A stretch of 64,000 bases of DNA, from positions 62,001-126,000 of the forward strand of contig NZ_PQNY01000005.1 in the NCBI RefSeq assembly GCF_002917885.1. The letters are read 5' to 3'. A program made the translations under genes and the position numbers. Positions 9,306 to 18,026 of this stretch are shown here, one piece after another. The notes under the pieces are model-generated. The model was not told the DNA's origin. It saw only the letters and a program-made list of their open reading frames with translations, and ran no database searches. How positions within the stretch are numbered: position 1 is the first letter of the stretch; every line of letters begins with the position of its first letter. The stretch is from Flavobacterium croceum DSM 17960 (GTDB taxonomy: Bacteria; Bacteroidota; Bacteroidia; Flavobacteriales; Flavobacteriaceae).

Positions 9306-10223
9306 ATGAAAAAAATAGTACAAAGTATAACTGTCATTTTCAGTTTATTACTTTTAATTTCTTGTGATGTAGAACCAGTAGACAATGGTTTGTTATTAAA
9401 CGATAATACATCAGTAAATCCAACAAACCCTACCAACCCAACAGGGGCTGTATTTAAGGCCGATTTTGGAGGTCAAACGTGGTCTGCCACACAATATTCT
9501 GCCAATATTTTTAATGGAAAAATTGAAATTGGAGGTGTTAAACCTTCTGGAGAAGCATTTGCTTTTTTGCTTAATGGCACTTCTGTAGGTACTTATCCTT
9601 CAACATCCAATTTAATTGCCTACATACCACCAACAGGAGTTAATGAGTACATTGCTTTCAATCCTGCAAATCCAACGGCTGTAGTAGGTAGTGTTATGGT
9701 TACTACTATAGATGCTGCAAACCATACTATCTCTGGGGTTTTTAATTTTACAGGATATTGGGATGATTATAGTGTAACCAATGTTCCTCCAATTAATTTT
9801 ACAAACGGTGTTTTTACCAATATTCCATACACTACTATAAATACGAATACCGATAGTTTTTTTGCTAAAGTAGACGGTACAGAGTTTGTAGAAGATAGTA
9901 TTGATGTTACCGAGGTTATTGCTTCAGGTTTCCCTGATGCTTACAGTATTGTGGGTAAAAAAACAAATGGTGATAATGTTGGTTTATGGATTGCCCAATC
10001 ATTAGGTGTAGGTACTTACCAAATTACAGGTCCTTTTGGTACAGAAGTCAATTCTACTTGTTTGTTTGGCGGAGTTCTTTACAATGGAGTTTCGGGTTCT
10101 ATAACCATTATTTCTAAAGCAAATGGTAGGCTAAAAGGGACTTTTAGTTTAGTAGATCAAAACATGACTACGCTTGCCACCAAAACAATATCAGAAGGTA
10201 CTTTTGATGTAGAATTACCTTAA
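9306..10223 (+). CDS. DUF6252-like lipoprotein with two repeated domains
   Basis: A lipoprotein of 305 residues with lipobox LISC near residue 20. The mature part has two related beta-rich modules. The first begins FKADFGGQTWSA (about residue 50), the second FFAKVDGTEFVED (about residue 190), the typical opening of DUF6252 domains. A Thr/Asn/Pro linker (NPTNPTNPTG) joins the lipid anchor to the first module. Function is unknown; surface or periplasmic location is inferred from the lipobox. Flanked by its own promoter element and a strong terminator, so probably monocistronic. Confidence 0.65.
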   Translation: MKKIVQSITVIFSLLLLISCDVEPVDNGLLLNDNTSVNPTNPTNPTGAVFKADFGGQTWSATQYSANIFNGKIEIGGVKPSGEAFAFLLNGTSVGTYPSTSNLIAYIPPTGVNEYIAFNPANPTAVVGSVMVTTIDAANHTISGVFNFTGYWDDYSVTNVPPINFTNGVFTNIPYTTINTNTDSFFAKVDGTEFVEDSIDVTEVIASGFPDAYSIVGKKTNGDNVGLWIAQSLGVGTYQITGPFGTEVNSTCLFGGVLYNGVSGSITIISKANGRLKGTFSLVDQNMTTLATKTISEGTFDVELP

Positions 10224-10242
10224 TAGTACACACCATATAGAG

Positions 10243-10283
10243 CAAATCTCTTTCAAATTTATTTGAAAGAGATTTGTTTTTTT
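10243..10283 (+). terminator. Strong Rho-independent terminator
   Basis: A perfect 16-bp stem (CAAATCTCTTTCAAAT and its complement) with a 2-base loop is followed by seven T. It ends the DUF6252 lipoprotein transcript. Confidence 0.85.
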
Positions 10284-10320
10284 ACAATCATCAATAATTC
10301 TACATTCCGAAATAAATTAT

Positions 10321-10328
10321 TACTTTTG
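10321..10328 (+). promoter_or_regulatory. Promoter -7 element for the tpx operon
   Basis: TACTTTTG lies 25 bases before the tpx ATG and fits TAnnTTTG. Probably the start of the run tpx-dgkA-ftsK-lolA-lptF/G-ribB, whose genes are 3 to 9 bases apart. Confidence 0.4.
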
Positions 10329-10352
10329 TACACTTATTAAAACTGCAAAAAT

Positions 10353-10850
10353 ATGTCGAAAATAACACTTGGCGGTAACGAAATACATACAAATGGTACA
10401 TTGCCCGAAGTAGGAAGTATAGCTCCAAATTTTGAGTTGGTAGCCAACGATTTAAGCACAGTTTCTTTAGAAAATTATAAAGGATACAAATTGGTATTAA
10501 ATATCTTTCCAAGTATTGATACGGGTACTTGTGCAACATCTGTTCGTACTTTTAATGCACAAGCCAATGCTTTACAAAATACCAAAGTGCTTTGTATATC
10601 TAGAGATTTGCCTTTTGCTCAAAAAAGATTTTGCGGTTCTGAAGGTCTAGAAAACGTAATCAATTTATCTGATTTTAAAGAAGGAGCATTTGGTAAAAAT
10701 TATGGTTTAGAAATTATAGATGGTCCGCTTCAGGGCTTGCATTCTCGTGTTGTTATTGTTTTAGACGAAAATGGAGTTGTAAAATATACCGAGCAAGTGG
10801 CAGAAATTGCAAATGAACCAAATTACGACCAAGCCTTGGCAAGTTTATAA
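10353..10850 (+). CDS. tpx: Thiol peroxidase
   Basis: An atypical 2-Cys peroxiredoxin that reduces hydroperoxides using thioredoxin. The peroxidatic Cys60 is in DTGTCATSVR and the resolving Cys94 in KRFCGSEG, matching the spacing of E. coli Tpx (61/95). The 165-residue length is normal and no signal peptide is present, so it is cytoplasmic. First gene of a compact run: three bases separate it from dgkA. Confidence 0.95.
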   Translation: MSKITLGGNEIHTNGTLPEVGSIAPNFELVANDLSTVSLENYKGYKLVLNIFPSIDTGTCATSVRTFNAQANALQNTKVLCISRDLPFAQKRFCGSEGLENVINLSDFKEGAFGKNYGLEIIDGPLQGLHSRVVIVLDENGVVKYTEQVAEIANEPNYDQALASL

Positions 10851-10853
10851 GCT

Positions 10854-11228
10854 ATGAGTGAATTTCAAAGAGATAAGAGGTTTTTAACAGGTCGATTTAA
10901 GAGCATAGGGTTTGCCATAAAAGGCGCCTTAAAACTAGCCACTACAGAGCATAGTGTAATGGTGCAATTATCGGTAGCTTTTTTAGCGATATTAGCTGGA
11001 TTTTATTTTAAAATTTCTCGCGAAGAGTGGATGGTACAAACCCTTGCTACAGGATTGGTATTGGGTGTTGAAGGTCTTAATACCGCAGCAGAAAAAATAG
11101 CCGATTTTATACATCCAGATTACCATAAAAAAATTGGTTTCATTAAAGATATTGCGGCAGGAGCCGTATTTTTTGCTGCACTAACAGCTATAGCTATTGC
11201 TTGTTTAATATACATTCCAAAAATATAA
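10854..11228 (+). CDS. dgkA: Diacylglycerol kinase family protein (undecaprenol/diacylglycerol kinase)
   Basis: A small integral membrane kinase of 124 residues. The signature EGLNTAAEKIADFI and the following KDIAAGAVFFAA are the conserved active-site segments of the DgkA family; three membrane helices are expected. It recycles lipid alcohols by phosphorylation. It sits 3 bases after tpx and 6 before ftsK, so it is probably co-transcribed. Gram-positive members prefer undecaprenol; the preference of this one cannot be told by eye. Confidence 0.9.
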   Translation: MSEFQRDKRFLTGRFKSIGFAIKGALKLATTEHSVMVQLSVAFLAILAGFYFKISREEWMVQTLATGLVLGVEGLNTAAEKIADFIHPDYHKKIGFIKDIAAGAVFFAALTAIAIACLIYIPKI

Positions 11229-11234
11229 TTTTAC

Positions 11235-13721
11235 ATGGCCAAAACAGTAAAAAAACAAAACAGTAAAAACCCAGATGAGCAAGATGTTAAGTTGAATTTG
11301 CAAAAAAGTCAATACAAAGTTCTATTTGGGTTATTGCTTATATTGTTTGCTATTGCATTGGCGGTTTCTTTTGTTTCTTTTTTTGTGTATGGTCAGCAAG
11401 ATCAAAGTTTACTAAACAACTTATCAGACAGAACCAATACTGCAGAAAATTGGTTTGGTAAAATAGGTGCTTTCTTATCCGATTTTTTTATCTACAAAGG
11501 GTTTGGTATAGGATCATTTATGTTGGTGAAATTGTTTTTGCTTACTGGAGCCTACCTTACTTTTCAAATGCCATTAAAAAAACTAAAAAACGTTTGGTTT
11601 TGGGATTTGTACCTCATGATTTTTATATCGGTAACTTGCGGTTTTTTTGCAACCAATCTACCCGAACTAGGCGGAACTATAGGATTTGAAATTAATGCTT
11701 TTTTACAAGATTTTGTTGGAAATGTCGGTGTTATTTTGGTGCTTATTTTGGCTGTATTTATTTATTTATTATTCAAAATTAAAATTTCTCCCGACACTAT
11801 TAAATCTACTATAGAATCGGGTAAAGAGCGTTTTAAAACCGAAAACAAAGAAGTTTTTTCGCCAGAGCAAAAAGAAAACATACCCAATTACAATTTAGAA
11901 GAATTTGAAGTAAAAGAAAACGAAGAAGATTTTTCTCTAGAAGATATAGTGCTTAAAACGGTACCTGCTTTTGATGAAAAACCCACTTCGCAATTTGAAA
12001 TAAATAAAGAAGCTTTAAAACCTACAATATCGAGTTATTCTGAAATAGAATTAGAGCCTACTATTAAAAAAACAATACCTCAAACACAAGAACCTCTTGT
12101 AGAAAAAACAGAAGTTATTGTAACAGACGATGAAAACTTTGTGATTGAAAAAGCCCAAGACGAAGATATTGTAGAAGAAAACTTGGCAGCCAAACTTGTA
12201 GAAAATTTTGGAGAATTTGATCCTACTTTGGAACTATCTAACTATAAATTCCCTACCATTGATTTACTAAAAGATTATGGAACTTCGGGTATAACGATAA
12301 ACCAAGCAGAATTAGAAGAAAATAAAAACAATATTGTTGAAACCTTACGAAATTACAAAATAGATATTGCCCAAATTAAAGCTACAGTAGGACCTTCGGT
12401 TACTTTGTATGAAATTGTTCCAGAAGCAGGAATTAGAATTTCAAAAATTAAAAGTTTAGAAGATGATATAGCTTTGTCGCTTTCGGCTTTAGGTATTCGT
12501 ATTATTGCTCCAATTCCAGGTAAAGGCACTATTGGTATTGAAGTGCCCAATAAAAACCCTACTATGGTTCCTATGAAATCAGTCATTTCATCGGCCAAGT
12601 TTCAAGAAGCCGAAATGGAGTTGCCTATCGCTTTGGGTAAAACCATCTCCAACGAAACGTTTGTAGTAGATTTAGCCAAAATGCCTCACATGCTTATGGC
12701 AGGTGCAACAGGGCAAGGTAAATCGGTTGGATTAAATGCCGTATTAACCTCGTTGTTGTACAAAAAACACCCTGCAGAAGTAAAATTTGTGCTTGTAGAT
12801 CCAAAAAAGGTAGAGCTAACTCTTTTTAATAAAATAGAACGCCATTATTTGGCAAAATTGCCCGATACCGAAGATGCGATTATTACAGATAATACAAAGG
12901 TAATCAATACATTAAATTCATTGTGTATTGAAATGGACAACCGCTATTCGTTGCTTAAAGATGCTATGGTGCGAAATATTAAAGAATATAACGCCAAGTT
13001 TAAGCAAAGAAAACTAAATCCAGAAAACGGACATCGGTTTTTACCTTATATTGTATTGGTAGTAGATGAGTTTGCCGATTTGATTATGACCGCAGGCAAA
13101 GAAGTCGAAACACCTATTGCTCGTTTGGCACAATTGGCGCGTGCTATTGGTATACATTTAATTATAGCGACACAACGCCCATCGGTAAACGTAATTACAG
13201 GGATTATTAAAGCAAATTTCCCTGCTAGAATTGCATTTAGAGTTACTTCAAAAATCGATTCAAGAACTATTTTAGATACACAAGGGGCAGACCAGCTTAT
13301 AGGTAGAGGAGATCTTCTATACACCAACGGCAACGATTTGGTAAGGGTACAATGTGCTTTTGTAGATACTCCCGAGGTAGAAAAAATAACCGAATTTATT
13401 GGTGCACAAAAAGCTTATGCAACCGCTTATTTATTGCCCGAATATGTTGGCGAAGAAGGTAGTTCTGTAAATTTGGATATAGATATTTCTGAACGAGACA
13501 GCATGTTTAGAGAAGCTGCAGAGATTATCGTAACAGCTCAACAAGGTTCGGCATCATTATTGCAACGAAAGTTAAAGCTAGGTTATAATAGAGCAGGTAG
13601 ACTTATCGATCAACTAGAAGCAGCAGGTATTGTTGGCCCATTTGAAGGGAGTAAAGCTCGTTCGGTAAATATACCTGATTTGGTAGCCTTAGAACATTTT
13701 TTTAATAACGAACAATCATAA
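11235..13721 (+). CDS. ftsK: DNA translocase FtsK
   Basis: A DNA pump at the division septum that clears the terminus region. The N-terminus has about four membrane segments (residues 25-185). An acidic Glu/Lys-rich linker follows to about residue 330, then the RecA-like motor. The Walker A motif GATGQGKSVGLN lies near residue 491 and the Walker B segment YIVLVVDEFADL near 610. The C-terminal winged-helix gamma domain (AGRLIDQLEAAGIVGPFEG) would read KOPS-type DNA signals. The 828-residue length is usual for Bacteroidota. Next to dgkA and a lolA-like gene in the same orientation. Confidence 0.95.
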   Translation: MAKTVKKQNSKNPDEQDVKLNLQKSQYKVLFGLLLILFAIALAVSFVSFFVYGQQDQSLLNNLSDRTNTAENWFGKIGAFLSDFFIYKGFGIGSFMLVKLFLLTGAYLTFQMPLKKLKNVWFWDLYLMIFISVTCGFFATNLPELGGTIGFEINAFLQDFVGNVGVILVLILAVFIYLLFKIKISPDTIKSTIESGKERFKTENKEVFSPEQKENIPNYNLEEFEVKENEEDFSLEDIVLKTVPAFDEKPTSQFEINKEALKPTISSYSEIELEPTIKKTIPQTQEPLVEKTEVIVTDDENFVIEKAQDEDIVEENLAAKLVENFGEFDPTLELSNYKFPTIDLLKDYGTSGITINQAELEENKNNIVETLRNYKIDIAQIKATVGPSVTLYEIVPEAGIRISKIKSLEDDIALSLSALGIRIIAPIPGKGTIGIEVPNKNPTMVPMKSVISSAKFQEAEMELPIALGKTISNETFVVDLAKMPHMLMAGATGQGKSVGLNAVLTSLLYKKHPAEVKFVLVDPKKVELTLFNKIERHYLAKLPDTEDAIITDNTKVINTLNSLCIEMDNRYSLLKDAMVRNIKEYNAKFKQRKLNPENGHRFLPYIVLVVDEFADLIMTAGKEVETPIARLAQLARAIGIHLIIATQRPSVNVITGIIKANFPARIAFRVTSKIDSRTILDTQGADQLIGRGDLLYTNGNDLVRVQCAFVDTPEVEKITEFIGAQKAYATAYLLPEYVGEEGSSVNLDIDISERDSMFREAAEIIVTAQQGSASLLQRKLKLGYNRAGRLIDQLEAAGIVGPFEGSKARSVNIPDLVALEHFFNNEQS

Positions 13722-13728
13722 TTTTGAA

Positions 13729-14418
13729 ATGAAATTTAACAACAATTCAATAGCTACAACGTTTTTTAAATTTACAAATAGTAAAGTTTTCTCTTTAGTA
13801 TTTCTACTGTTTGCTGTTTTTTCTACGCAAGCACAAGATAAAAAAGCAAAAGATTTATTGGATGAAGTAACTGCAAAAATCAAAAAGCACAAGAATATTG
13901 TTATTGATTTTAAGTATACTTTGAACAATGCTAAAGAAAATATCAATCAAGAAAGCAAGGGTAGTGTAACTATTCAAGGAAATAAATATGTGTTGAACTT
14001 TTTGGGTGTTACCAAAATTTACGATGGCAAAAAAACATATACTATTGTGCCAGAAGATGAAGAAATTACTATTTCATCGGTAAATGATAAAGATGAAAAA
14101 GCGATAACACCTTCAAAAATGCTTACTTTTTTTAATAGTGGTTATACGTATAAGTGGGATATTTCTCAAAACATAAAAGGCAGAAAAATTCAGTATGTAA
14201 AACTTACACCAACGGCCAAAAAAGACACTCGCAAAGAAGTACTTTTAGGAATAGACACACAAACTAAAACCATTTACAACGTAATTGAAGTAGGTAAAAA
14301 CGGTACAAAAACTACTTTAACCGTTAATTCTTTTAAAACAAATCAGCCATTGCCAAAAAATCAATTTACATTTGTAGCCAGTAAATATCCAAACTACTAC
14401 ATTAATAAATTAGATTAG
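13729..14418 (+). CDS. LolA-like outer-membrane lipoprotein carrier
   Basis: A periplasmic protein of 229 residues. A signal segment at residues 16-36 ends in FSTQAQD. The mature part matches the LolA-like fold seen beside ftsK in Flavobacteriia (LLDEVTAKIKKHKNIVIDFKYTL, then alternating beta strands). It would carry lipoproteins across the periplasm. It lies 7 bases after ftsK and 5 before an LptF/G permease, a pairing that supports an envelope-assembly role. The long N-terminal extension before the hydrophobic core makes the exact start a little uncertain. Confidence 0.8.
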   Translation: MKFNNNSIATTFFKFTNSKVFSLVFLLFAVFSTQAQDKKAKDLLDEVTAKIKKHKNIVIDFKYTLNNAKENINQESKGSVTIQGNKYVLNFLGVTKIYDGKKTYTIVPEDEEITISSVNDKDEKAITPSKMLTFFNSGYTYKWDISQNIKGRKIQYVKLTPTAKKDTRKEVLLGIDTQTKTIYNVIEVGKNGTKTTLTVNSFKTNQPLPKNQFTFVASKYPNYYINKLD

Positions 14419-14423
14419 TCTTT

Positions 14424-16403
14424 GTGAAAATATTAGATAAGTATTTATTAAAATCATTCTTGATTACATTTACTACGGTATTTGTAATCTTGTTTTTTAT
14501 ATTCATACTCCAAGTGGTATGGCTTTATATCTCTGAATTGGCAGGAAAAGATTTAGACTTTGGTCTGATCATGAAATTCCTCACATTCAAAATGCCAAGT
14601 TTGGTTCCTATGGTGTTGCCACTTTCGGTATTGCTTTCGTCTATAATGACCTACGGAAGCCTCTCTGAAAACTATGAGTTTGCCGCCATGAAATCCTCTG
14701 GAATTTCTTTGCAAAGAGCCATTCGTCCGTTAGTTTATTTTATTGGCGTTCTAGCCGTAATCTCTTTCTTTTTTGCCAACAATGTAATTCCGTTTGCAGA
14801 ATATAAATTTGTCAATTTTAGACGCCATTTGGCACAAGTAAAACCTGCTATGGCTATTGGCGAAGGACAACTTAGCGAAATAGGTTTGTACACAATAAAG
14901 GTTGAGAAAAAATCTGGGCCTAGTGGTAATTTATTAAGCGGGGTAACCATTCATGTAAAATTGCCAAATGGCGAAGGAAATAAAACAGTTATCAAAGCCA
15001 AGTCGGGAGAATTGATAAGTAGCGAAGATTCAAATGTGTTAAAACTTGTTTTAAAAGACGGCTATTATTACGAAGATATTTTGCCTCAAAAATATGAAGA
15101 ACGAGAAAAACAACCGTTTGTAAAATCGAGTTTTGCCAAAGACGTTATTTATATGGACTTGACAAAACTTAACCAAACAGACCAAAACCAAGCAGAGATT
15201 ACAAGTACAAGTACCATGCTTACTATTGGACAACTTCGGTATACCATAGATTCTCTCAAAACCAATTTAAAGAAAGATATTATTTCATCATCAGAAAATT
15301 TGTACCAGCGCACGGGTGTAAACAGTATATTTAGATACAACACAAAGCCAGAAAATTTTGACTATAACAATATGTTGAAAGATTTTGATGACTCAGAAAA
15401 GCTTCAAATACTTACTATTGCCAAATCATCGATAGAAAATACAGGTTTTTCTATTGAAACCTCAAAGTTAGAATTAGAAAACAAACAAAAAAATATCAAC
15501 TTACATTGGATATCATTTTGGGAAAAATTCATGATTGCTTTTTCATGTATTCTCATGTTTTTTATTGGAGCTCCACTAGGAGCCATCATAAGAAAAGGAG
15601 GAATGGGATTACCCATTGTTTTTGCCATGGCGATATTTATTATTTTTCACTTTGTAAATACCTTTGGTAAAAAAGTAGCTCAAGAAGGCGGTATACCTGC
15701 ATTTTTTGGGGTTTGGCTTTCAACACTAGTCTTGATACCTCTTGCGGTTTATTTAACCAAAACAGCCATAAACGATATTGGAGGTTTAATAACCTTAGAC
15801 CAAATAGGTACTTCGTTTAAAAACTTGCTTAGACTCAATACATACCAAGAAAGTCCAGATGAAAATGCTGTGCTTGTAGATATCGAAAACTATGCTTTTA
15901 CCAAAGATGATGCGTGGTACGAATTAGAAAAATTATCAACTCAAACACTTATTAATGTAGTTAAATACGCTAAAAAAAATAATTATAGTTTTGATTATAG
16001 AACAAAAGCTTTACTTATTTTAAACGAAAGAGGCATTACCCAAGAACAATTAGCCGAAACCAACAATTTGCACGATTCGAGCTATACTATAGTACGTTCG
16101 TTATTGGCCGATTATAAATTGCATGCACGCATCACGTTGTTTTTTAGTATTCTTACTTTTGTATTAAGTAATGCTTTGGTTAATAAAATTAATGTGATCA
16201 CGATACTTGGATTTGTTGTATCGTTGGTGTTGTATTATGTGTTTTTGGCCATTTCAAAATCCAATCTAAAAGAAATCGAAAAAATATCCAATAAGCAAAT
16301 TATAGATAAGGTTTACACATTACTCTATTTTATGTTTCCACTTTATATCATTGGGTATTTTACGTATAATAAGCATCTAAAAAAAGCTTTTACAGACTAT
16401 TAA
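14424..16403 (+). CDS. LptF/LptG (YjgP/YjgQ) family permease
   Basis: A membrane subunit of the lipopolysaccharide export ABC machine. The 659-residue protein starts with GTG at 14424. LDKYLLKSFLITF at the N-terminus is the usual LptF/G opening. Membrane segments lie in the first 115 residues and again at 370-460, flanking a periplasmic jellyroll region. A C-terminal extension of about 150 residues after the usual end carries two further hydrophobic pairs; this is longer than E. coli LptF/G but common in Bacteroidota. Whether it acts as F or G cannot be told. Confidence 0.85.
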   Translation: MKILDKYLLKSFLITFTTVFVILFFIFILQVVWLYISELAGKDLDFGLIMKFLTFKMPSLVPMVLPLSVLLSSIMTYGSLSENYEFAAMKSSGISLQRAIRPLVYFIGVLAVISFFFANNVIPFAEYKFVNFRRHLAQVKPAMAIGEGQLSEIGLYTIKVEKKSGPSGNLLSGVTIHVKLPNGEGNKTVIKAKSGELISSEDSNVLKLVLKDGYYYEDILPQKYEEREKQPFVKSSFAKDVIYMDLTKLNQTDQNQAEITSTSTMLTIGQLRYTIDSLKTNLKKDIISSSENLYQRTGVNSIFRYNTKPENFDYNNMLKDFDDSEKLQILTIAKSSIENTGFSIETSKLELENKQKNINLHWISFWEKFMIAFSCILMFFIGAPLGAIIRKGGMGLPIVFAMAIFIIFHFVNTFGKKVAQEGGIPAFFGVWLSTLVLIPLAVYLTKTAINDIGGLITLDQIGTSFKNLLRLNTYQESPDENAVLVDIENYAFTKDDAWYELEKLSTQTLINVVKYAKKNNYSFDYRTKALLILNERGITQEQLAETNNLHDSSYTIVRSLLADYKLHARITLFFSILTFVLSNALVNKINVITILGFVVSLVLYYVFLAISKSNLKEIEKISNKQIIDKVYTLLYFMFPLYIIGYFTYNKHLKKAFTDY

Positions 16404-16412
16404 ACTTAACCC

Positions 16413-17546
16413 ATGAATGCAAATAGCATACAACTCAACACCATTGAAGAAGCCATAGAAGATATCCGCAAAGGAAAAGTAATTATTGTGGTAGATGACG
16501 ACGATCGAGAAAATGAAGGCGATTTTTTGGCTGCTGCCGAAATGGTTACGCCCGAAATGATTAATTTTATGGCTACACACGGTCGCGGACTTATATGTGT
16601 GCCTCTTACCGAATCGAGATGCAAAGAGTTGATGTTAAATCCAATGGTTACAAACAATACCGATATTATGGAAACGGCCTTTACCGTTTCGGTAGATTTG
16701 CGAGGTAATGGAGTAACTACAGGCATATCGGCACATGATAGAGCCAAGACGATACAAGCACTTATTGACGAAAATACCAAACCTCACGATTTAGGACGCC
16801 CAGGACATATTTTTCCGCTTATAGCCAAACAAGGAGGCGTTTTAAGACGAACAGGTCATACAGAAGCAGCAATAGATTTTGCTCGATTGGCAGGCTTAAA
16901 ACCCGCCGGAGTTATTGTAGAGATCATGAATGAAGATGGAACAATGGCGCGTCTTCCTCAGCTTATAGAAGTGGCTCAAAAGTTCGATTTAAAGCTAGTT
17001 TCTATAGAAGAATTGGTTGCCTATAGAATGAAACACGATAGTTTGATTGTAAAAAAAGAAGATTTTGAAATACAAACACGCTTTGGAACCTATAGATTAC
17101 GTGCCTACCTGCAAACAACCAACAAACAAGTCCATCTCGCCCTTACCAAAGGCACATGGAATCAAGGAGAACCAATACTTACACGAATTAATTCAACCCA
17201 AATAAACAACGATATTTTGGGTACACTAACCCATAGTGCCGATAAAAAACTAGACGATATGTTTGCCTTGATACATGCACAAGAAAAAGGGGCTATGCTA
17301 TTTATAAACCAAGAAATTCAAACCTTAAACTTATTGGATAGATTAAGCGAATTAAAAGCGTTGCAAAAAAATGGCGTAGTGCAAGCTCCACAAATTAAAA
17401 TGGATGTAAAAGATTTTGGTATAGGAGCTCAAATATTACATGATTTGAATATATCCAAATTGCGTCTTATTTCAAATTCAGACCATATAAAACGAGTAGG
17501 AATGATAGGGTATGGTTTAGAAATAGTAGAATACGTTACTTATTAA
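16413..17546 (+). CDS. ribB: 3,4-dihydroxy-2-butanone-4-phosphate synthase with a degenerate RibA-like C-terminal domain
   Basis: Makes the four-carbon riboflavin precursor from ribulose 5-phosphate. The N-terminal 200 residues carry DDDDRENEGDFLAAAE, HGRGLICVPL and TGHTEAAIDFARLAG, all hallmark RibB motifs. The C-terminal half aligns with GTP cyclohydrolase II (DFGIGAQILHDLNISKLRL, VGMIGYGLEIVEYV), but the zinc Cys cluster CxxxxxxxxxxCxC expected in RibA is missing. The 377-residue protein is therefore probably RibB only, with an inactive RibA-like tail. Last gene of the tpx-to-ribB run. Confidence 0.88.
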   Translation: MNANSIQLNTIEEAIEDIRKGKVIIVVDDDDRENEGDFLAAAEMVTPEMINFMATHGRGLICVPLTESRCKELMLNPMVTNNTDIMETAFTVSVDLRGNGVTTGISAHDRAKTIQALIDENTKPHDLGRPGHIFPLIAKQGGVLRRTGHTEAAIDFARLAGLKPAGVIVEIMNEDGTMARLPQLIEVAQKFDLKLVSIEELVAYRMKHDSLIVKKEDFEIQTRFGTYRLRAYLQTTNKQVHLALTKGTWNQGEPILTRINSTQINNDILGTLTHSADKKLDDMFALIHAQEKGAMLFINQEIQTLNLLDRLSELKALQKNGVVQAPQIKMDVKDFGIGAQILHDLNISKLRLISNSDHIKRVGMIGYGLEIVEYVTY

Positions 17547-17606
17547 AGCTAATAAATAGAAGAGTATCAAGAGGTTGAAAAATAATTAAATTTTTACCCC
17601 CAAACC

Positions 17607-17638
17607 TTTTGGAAAAACAAAAAAAGCTTCTATATTTG
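17607..17638 (+). promoter_or_regulatory. tRNA-Ser promoter
   Basis: TTTTG at 17607-17611 and TATATTTG at 17631-17638 are 19 bases apart, the Bacteroidota promoter pattern. The tRNA begins 32 bases further on. Confidence 0.6.
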
Positions 17639-17669
17639 CACTCGCATTAACAAACTAGTGCGCTTTATT

Positions 17670-17757
17670 GGAGAAATGGCAGAGTGGTCGATTGCGGCAG
17701 TCTTGAAAACTGTTGACTGTAACAGGTCCGGGGGTTCGAATCCCTCTTTCTCCGCCA
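17670..17757 (+). tRNA. tRNA-Ser (anticodon UGA)
   Basis: Acceptor arms GGAGAAA and TTTCTCC pair perfectly, followed by discriminator G and encoded CCA. The anticodon stem-loop CAGTCTTGAAAACTG gives anticodon TGA. A long variable arm and GGTTCGAATCC T-loop fit a class II serine tRNA. Its 3' end is the insertion target of the island to the right; the repeat of this 3' end is found again at 50549. Confidence 0.97.
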
Positions 17758-17759
17758 GT
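17739..17759 (+). other. Attachment site repeat, left (tRNA-proximal) copy
   Basis: The 21 bases include TCCCTCTTTCTCCGCCAGT, covering the T-arm and acceptor 3' end of tRNA-Ser. They are repeated exactly at 50549-50569. This is the direct repeat expected from integrase-mediated insertion into a tRNA 3' end. Confidence 0.88.
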
Positions 17760-17781
17760 TGAAAAACAAAGGGAATCAAAA

Positions 17782-17818
17782 CCTCGTAAATCTTATGATT
17801 TACGGGGTTTTTTCTTTT
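17782..17818 (+). terminator. Island-borne terminator just behind tRNA-Ser
   Basis: The stem CCTCGTAAATC / GATTTACGGGG is followed by a T-rich run. It lies inside the island and would end the tRNA transcript. The second island carries a terminator of different sequence at the same distance. Confidence 0.8.
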
Positions 17819-17867
17819 ATGCACTATTCAAAATATTCATTTAATCTTATTACTAAAGAGATAAAAT

Positions 17868-17901
17868 CGAGACCCTAGAATTTTCAAAAAATAGGGTCTC
17901 G
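17868..17901. other. Inverted repeat, likely integrase arm-type site (island 1)
   Basis: CGAGACCCTA and its exact complement TAGGGTCTCG flank a 14-base A/T-rich spacer, between the attachment site and the integrase gene. The 10-mer GAGACCCTAG recurs at 50486-50495 near the opposite end of the island. Position and repetition at both ends suggest arm-type binding sites for the integrase. Inference. Confidence 0.5.
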
Positions 17902-18026
17902 CTAAATCCTTTAAAAATTTCAAACAACCTGTTCAATCACTTGTTCATCAACAAGTTTACTATTTGAACATCTTGTTTAATGTAGATTTTGAAACTAAAT
18001 TGAATACGAATTAAAAGGTTACCACT

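Noticed and set aside
17630..17824. Minus-strand open frame across the tRNA-Ser gene
   Set aside because: It reads antisense through the tRNA and resembles a well-known spurious protein (GFEPPD, then [14 protein letters not shown]) produced wherever this tRNA is translated backwards.
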